Source of the DNA: JBOGGX01 sp050744245
GTDB lineage: Bacteria; Actinomycetota; Acidimicrobiia; Acidimicrobiales; JBOGGX01
Reading direction: 5' to 3'
Assembly: GCA_050744245.1 (NCBI GenBank)
Contig: JBOGGX010000052.1
Location: 1-8,111 of the forward strand
Length of the DNA stretch: 8,111 bases
Shown here piece after piece: positions 6,197 through 8,111 of this stretch. The translations under genes and the position numbers were made by a program. Each line of letters starts with the position of its first letter. The stretch's first letter is position 1. The notes below the pieces were generated by a model that was not told the DNA's origin, did not search any database, and was given only the letters and a program-made list of their open reading frames with translations.

Positions 6197-6279
6197 CAGG
6201 TGTCGCCAATTCGCACCTGTGGTGCGGTCGGTGGCACAATCGAGCGTTGGCACCGGTTCACGGCGTAGGACGTACGCCG
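6197..6279 (+). promoter_or_regulatory. Structured rpmE leader with alternative hairpins
   Basis: CAGGTG (6197–6202) can pair with CACCTG (6214–6219). CGCACC (6212–6217) can instead pair with GGTGCG (6221–6226) around a 3-nt loop, and GGTGC (6221–6225) can pair with GCACC (6250–6254). These pairings exclude one another. A separate perfect 7-bp hairpin, CGGCGTA (6261–6267) with TACGCCG (6273–6279), stands 21 nt before the rpmE Shine-Dalgarno. L31 leader RNA motifs have been proposed in actinobacteria; whether this is one cannot be decided by eye. Confidence 0.4.
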
Positions 6280-6300
6280 ACCCGGCGGCCCTGACCAACG

Positions 6301-6305
6301 AAGGA
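6301..6305 (+). promoter_or_regulatory. Shine-Dalgarno AAGGA of rpmE
   Basis: AAGGA ends 6 nt before ATG 6312 but directly abuts ATG 6306. It therefore selects 6312, which gives the canonical L31 N-terminus MKPDIHP. Confidence 0.8.
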
Positions 6306-6311
6306 ATGCTG

Positions 6312-6530
6312 ATGAAGCCTGACATCCACCCGGACTACGTGCAGACGCAGGTGACCTGTACCTGCGGCAACACGTTCACCACGCGCAGCACCGCGGCCAA
6401 GGGCATCATCCACGCCGACGTGTGCTCCAACTGCCACCCGTTCTACACCGGCAAGCAGAAGATCCTCGACACCGGTGGCCGCGTGGCCAGGTTCGAGGCC
6501 CGCTACGCCAAGAAGCAGAGCAAGAAGTAG
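6312..6530 (+). CDS. rpmE: 50S ribosomal protein L31, zinc-binding type
   Basis: This 72-residue protein is bacterial L31, a component of the large subunit that bridges it to the 30S head. MKPDIHPDYV, CTCGNTFTTRST, CSNCHPFYTGKQK and the basic tail are diagnostic. Cysteines at 16, 18, 38 and 41 form the zinc ribbon of the C+ form, as opposed to the zinc-free paralogue made under zinc starvation. Losing or oxidising these thiols ties L31 to zinc and thiol-stress control, consistent with the SigR-like promoter upstream. The start at ATG 6312 is set by AAGGA and by the family N-terminus; ATG 6306 would add two residues. A strong hairpin begins 8 nt after the stop, before prfA. Confidence 0.97.
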   Translation: MKPDIHPDYVQTQVTCTCGNTFTTRSTAAKGIIHADVCSNCHPFYTGKQKILDTGGRVARFEARYAKKQSKK

Positions 6531-6537
6531 CAACCGC

Positions 6538-6578
6538 ACGGCGCCGACCGACGACCACGATCGTCTGGTCGGCGCCGT
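6538..6578 (+). terminator. Strong hairpin between rpmE and prfA (terminator or attenuator)
   Basis: Twelve base pairs (6538–6549 with 6567–6578, including GGCGCCGACC against GGTCGGCGCC) are followed, after a single bulged T at 6566, by five more pairs (GACGA 6550–6554 with TCGTC 6561–6565). The loop is six bases (CCACGA). Only a weak T-containing tail follows (TGTCGTGT), so efficient intrinsic termination is uncertain. It may be a partial terminator that lowers prfA/prmC relative to rpmE, an RNA-processing site, or a 3' stabiliser. The prfA Shine-Dalgarno (6599–6606) lies outside the stem. Confidence 0.6.
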
Positions 6579-6598
6579 TGTCGTGTCCGGACCACCAC

Positions 6599-6606
6599 GG
6601 GAGGAG
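6599..6606 (+). promoter_or_regulatory. Shine-Dalgarno of prfA
   Basis: GGGAGGAG ends 6 nt before GTG 6613 and fixes that codon as the prfA start. The in-frame alternative near 6475 would run through rpmE and the hairpin. Confidence 0.85.
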
Positions 6607-6612
6607 CGGGTC

Positions 6613-7701
6613 GTGTTCGAGGCCGTCGAGTCGCTGATCGCCGAGCATGCTCAGCTCGAGCGTCGCCTCGCCGACCCCGCCGTCCACGCGGATCCCGGGC
6701 TGGCCCGGCGGGTCAACCAGCGTTATGGACAGCTCAGTGCGATCGTGCGGACCTACCGCGAGTGGCAGCGGACCGGCGACGACATCGAGGCGGCGCGGGA
6801 GCTGGCGGGTGAGGACGAGTCCTTCGCCATCGAGTCGGACCGGCTTGGCGTCGAGGCGGACCGGCTCGCCGAGCGGCTGCGCCGGCTGCTGGTCCCGCGC
6901 GACCCGGCCGACGCCAAGGATGCCATCCTCGAGATCAAGGCGGGGGAGGGCGGCGAGGAGTCCGCCCTGTTCGCGGGGGACCTGCTGCGGATGTACCTGC
7001 GCTACGCCGAGCGTCGCGGCTGGAAGACCGAGATCCTCGACGCCACCGAGTCCGACCTCGGGGGCTACAAGAGCGTCACGGTGGCGGTGAAGGCCAAGGG
7101 CACTCCCGAGCCCGGTGAGGCGCCGTACGCCCTGCTGAAGTTCGAGGGCGGCGTGCACCGGGTCCAGCGGGTGCCGGTGACCGAGTCGCAAGGACGCATC
7201 CACACCTCGGCCGCGGGGGTGCTGGTGATGCCGGAGGCCGAGCCCGTCGACGTCACCATCGACGACAACGACCTGCGGATCGACGTCTACCGGTCCTCGG
7301 GACCAGGTGGGCAGAGCGTCAACACCACCGATTCCGCCGTGCGCATCACCCATCTGCCGACCGGCATCGTGGTCAGCTGCCAGAACGAGAAGAGCCAGCT
7401 GCAGAACCGCGAGCAGGCGATGCGCATCCTGCGGTCCCGGCTACTCGCCGCCGCCGAGGAGGAGGCCGCCGCGGCCGCCTCCGACGCCCGGCGGTCGCAG
7501 GTGCGCACCGTCGACCGGTCCGAGCGGATCCGCACCTACAACTTCGCCGAGAACCGGATCTCCGACCACCGGGTCACCTTCAAGGCCCACAACCTCGACC
7601 AGGTGCTGGACGGGTCCCTCGACGACGTCCTGGCCGCCTGCGTCGAAGCCGACCTGGCTGACCGGCTGGCGTCCGTCGAGCCACAGAGCACGGAAGCCTG
7701 A
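6613..7701 (+). CDS. prfA: Peptide chain release factor 1 (RF1)
   Basis: The 362-residue class I release factor reads UAA and UAG stop codons and triggers peptidyl-tRNA hydrolysis on the ribosome. The N-terminal helical domain is VFEAVESLIAEHAQLERRLA. The anticodon-like motif is PVT at 188–190 in HRVQRVPVTESQGRIHTS. RF1 has P-x-T here and RF2 has SPF, so this is RF1. The catalytic GGQ is at 232–234 in SSGPGGQSVNTTDSAVRI; its Gln is the methylation target of the product of the next gene. An Ala/Glu-rich helix (278–292) and the RTYNFAENRISDHRV segment complete the family pattern, and the length is normal. GTG 6613 has GGGAGGAG 6 nt upstream. The stop is one base away from the prmC start, so the two are in one operon. 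Confidence 0.98.
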   Translation: MFEAVESLIAEHAQLERRLADPAVHADPGLARRVNQRYGQLSAIVRTYREWQRTGDDIEAARELAGEDESFAIESDRLGVEADRLAERLRRLLVPRDPADAKDAILEIKAGEGGEESALFAGDLLRMYLRYAERRGWKTEILDATESDLGGYKSVTVAVKAKGTPEPGEAPYALLKFEGGVHRVQRVPVTESQGRIHTSAAGVLVMPEAEPVDVTIDDNDLRIDVYRSSGPGGQSVNTTDSAVRITHLPTGIVVSCQNEKSQLQNREQAMRILRSRLLAAAEEEAAAAASDARRSQVRTVDRSERIRTYNFAENRISDHRVTFKAHNLDQVLDGSLDDVLAACVEADLADRLASVEPQSTEA

Positions 7702-7702
7702 G

Positions 7703-8111
7703 ATGCGAGCGCGCGAGGCGGTCGCCCGCGCCACCTTGCGACTGGCCGACGCCGGCGTCGAGTCTCCCCAGTACGAGGCCGAGATCCTGCTCGCTGATGT
7801 GCTCGGTGTCCCGCACACCCGGCTGGGTCTCGCCGAAGACGTGACCGAGGATCAGGTCGAGGCATTCGACGCGCTGGTGATGAGGCGGAGCCGACGCGAG
7901 CCCCTGCAGCACCTCACCGGAGTCTCGGGCTTCCGGTACGTCGAGGTGGCCGTCGGTCCCGGGGTGTTCGTGCCCAGGCCGGAGACCGAGCTGCTGGCCG
8001 GGTGGGCAGTCGACCGGCTGACCGGGATCGCGGTCGAGACCGACTGCCGCCCGGTGGTGGTCGACCTGTGCACGGGCTCGGGCGCTATCGCCCTCGCGCT
8101 CACCACCGAGG
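7703..8111 (+). CDS. prmC: Release factor glutamine methyltransferase PrmC, N-terminal part (3' end outside window)
   Basis: ATG 7703 follows the prfA stop after one base, with GGAAG (7692–7696) 6 nt upstream inside prfA. The 136 visible residues run open to the window end. They start with the PrmC/HemK N-terminal helical domain (MRAREAVARATLRLADAGVE, then YEAEILLADVLG, and RREPLQHLTGVSGF at 64–77). VGPGVFVPRPETELL (84–98) is the conserved segment before the methyltransferase fold. VVVDLCTGSGAIALAL (118–133) is AdoMet motif I, with D121 and the GSG loop. The diagnostic NPPY motif that binds the substrate Gln must lie beyond 8111. The enzyme methylates the GGQ glutamine of RF1 and RF2, which fits its position next to prfA. 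There is no sign of damage in the visible part. Confidence 0.95.
   Translation, partial: MRAREAVARATLRLADAGVESPQYEAEILLADVLGVPHTRLGLAEDVTEDQVEAFDALVMRRSRREPLQHLTGVSGFRYVEVAVGPGVFVPRPETELLAGWAVDRLTGIAVETDCRPVVVDLCTGSGAIALALTTE

Noticed and set aside
6235..6240. CACAAT as a sigma-70 -10 box for rpmE
   Set aside because: The hexamer 17 nt upstream (CGCACC) does not resemble a -35 box; the SigR-like motif is far stronger.
4183..6261. Long antisense open frame (692 codons) opposite rho
   Set aside because: It is a shadow of high-GC codon bias; its translation is repetitive Leu/Arg/Asp/Gly-rich sequence without domains, and rho on the + strand is certain.
5514..6311. Long + strand frame running into rpmE
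   Set aside because: Before 6312 it is an out-of-frame shadow of rho plus intergenic sequence; L31 starts at 6312.
1..8111. tRNA, rRNA, CRISPR array, insertion sequence or attachment site
   Set aside because: I looked for them and saw no cloverleaf, spaced direct repeats, transposase or terminal inverted repeats.

Overview
The window is high-GC, densely coded DNA with every supported gene on the + strand and many GTG or TTG starts. The block rho–rpmE–prfA–prmC is a typical actinobacterial arrangement. The long Arg/Gln/Gly-rich insertion in Rho, the zinc-type L31 and the proline-rich secreted proteins also point to an actinobacterium. A lineage such as Acidimicrobiia is my inference and is not proven by the sequence.

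Layout. (1) 1–1310: the 3' end of an unidentified gene (1–438) overlaps by 4 nt a secreted, low-complexity protein (435–1052). That second reading frame is broken by an in-frame TAA, and coding-like sequence continues in the same frame to 1310. (2) 1340–1864: a GNAT N-acetyltransferase, followed by a good intrinsic-terminator candidate (1889–1923). (3) 1940–4304: two adjacent genes that resemble cyclic 2,3-diphosphoglycerate synthetase and 2-phosphoglycerate kinase. Together they would convert 2-phosphoglycerate to 2,3-bisphosphoglycerate and then to cyclic 2,3-diphosphoglycerate, a solute pathway best known from thermophilic methanogens. (4) 4315–8111: rho, rpmE (L31), prfA (RF1) and the 5' part of prmC (RF glutamine methyltransferase). 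The functions are transcription termination, ribosome structure, translation termination and modification of the release factor.

How the parts connect. The kinase and rho are only 7 nt apart, and the rho Shine-Dalgarno overlaps the kinase stop codon, so the metabolic pair and the termination genes may be co-transcribed. rpmE has a 155-nt leader. It carries an exact GGAAT-N18-GTT match to the SigR/SigH-type (thiol-oxidative stress) promoter consensus, plus mutually exclusive hairpins that could form a leader regulator. A 17-bp hairpin separates rpmE from prfA. prfA and prmC are separated by one base.

The most notable items are the putative bacterial cDPG pathway next to rho, the SigR-like rpmE promoter and its structured leader, the prion-like insertion in Rho, and the nonsense codon in the secreted protein gene. 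I see no tRNA, rRNA, CRISPR array or mobile element.
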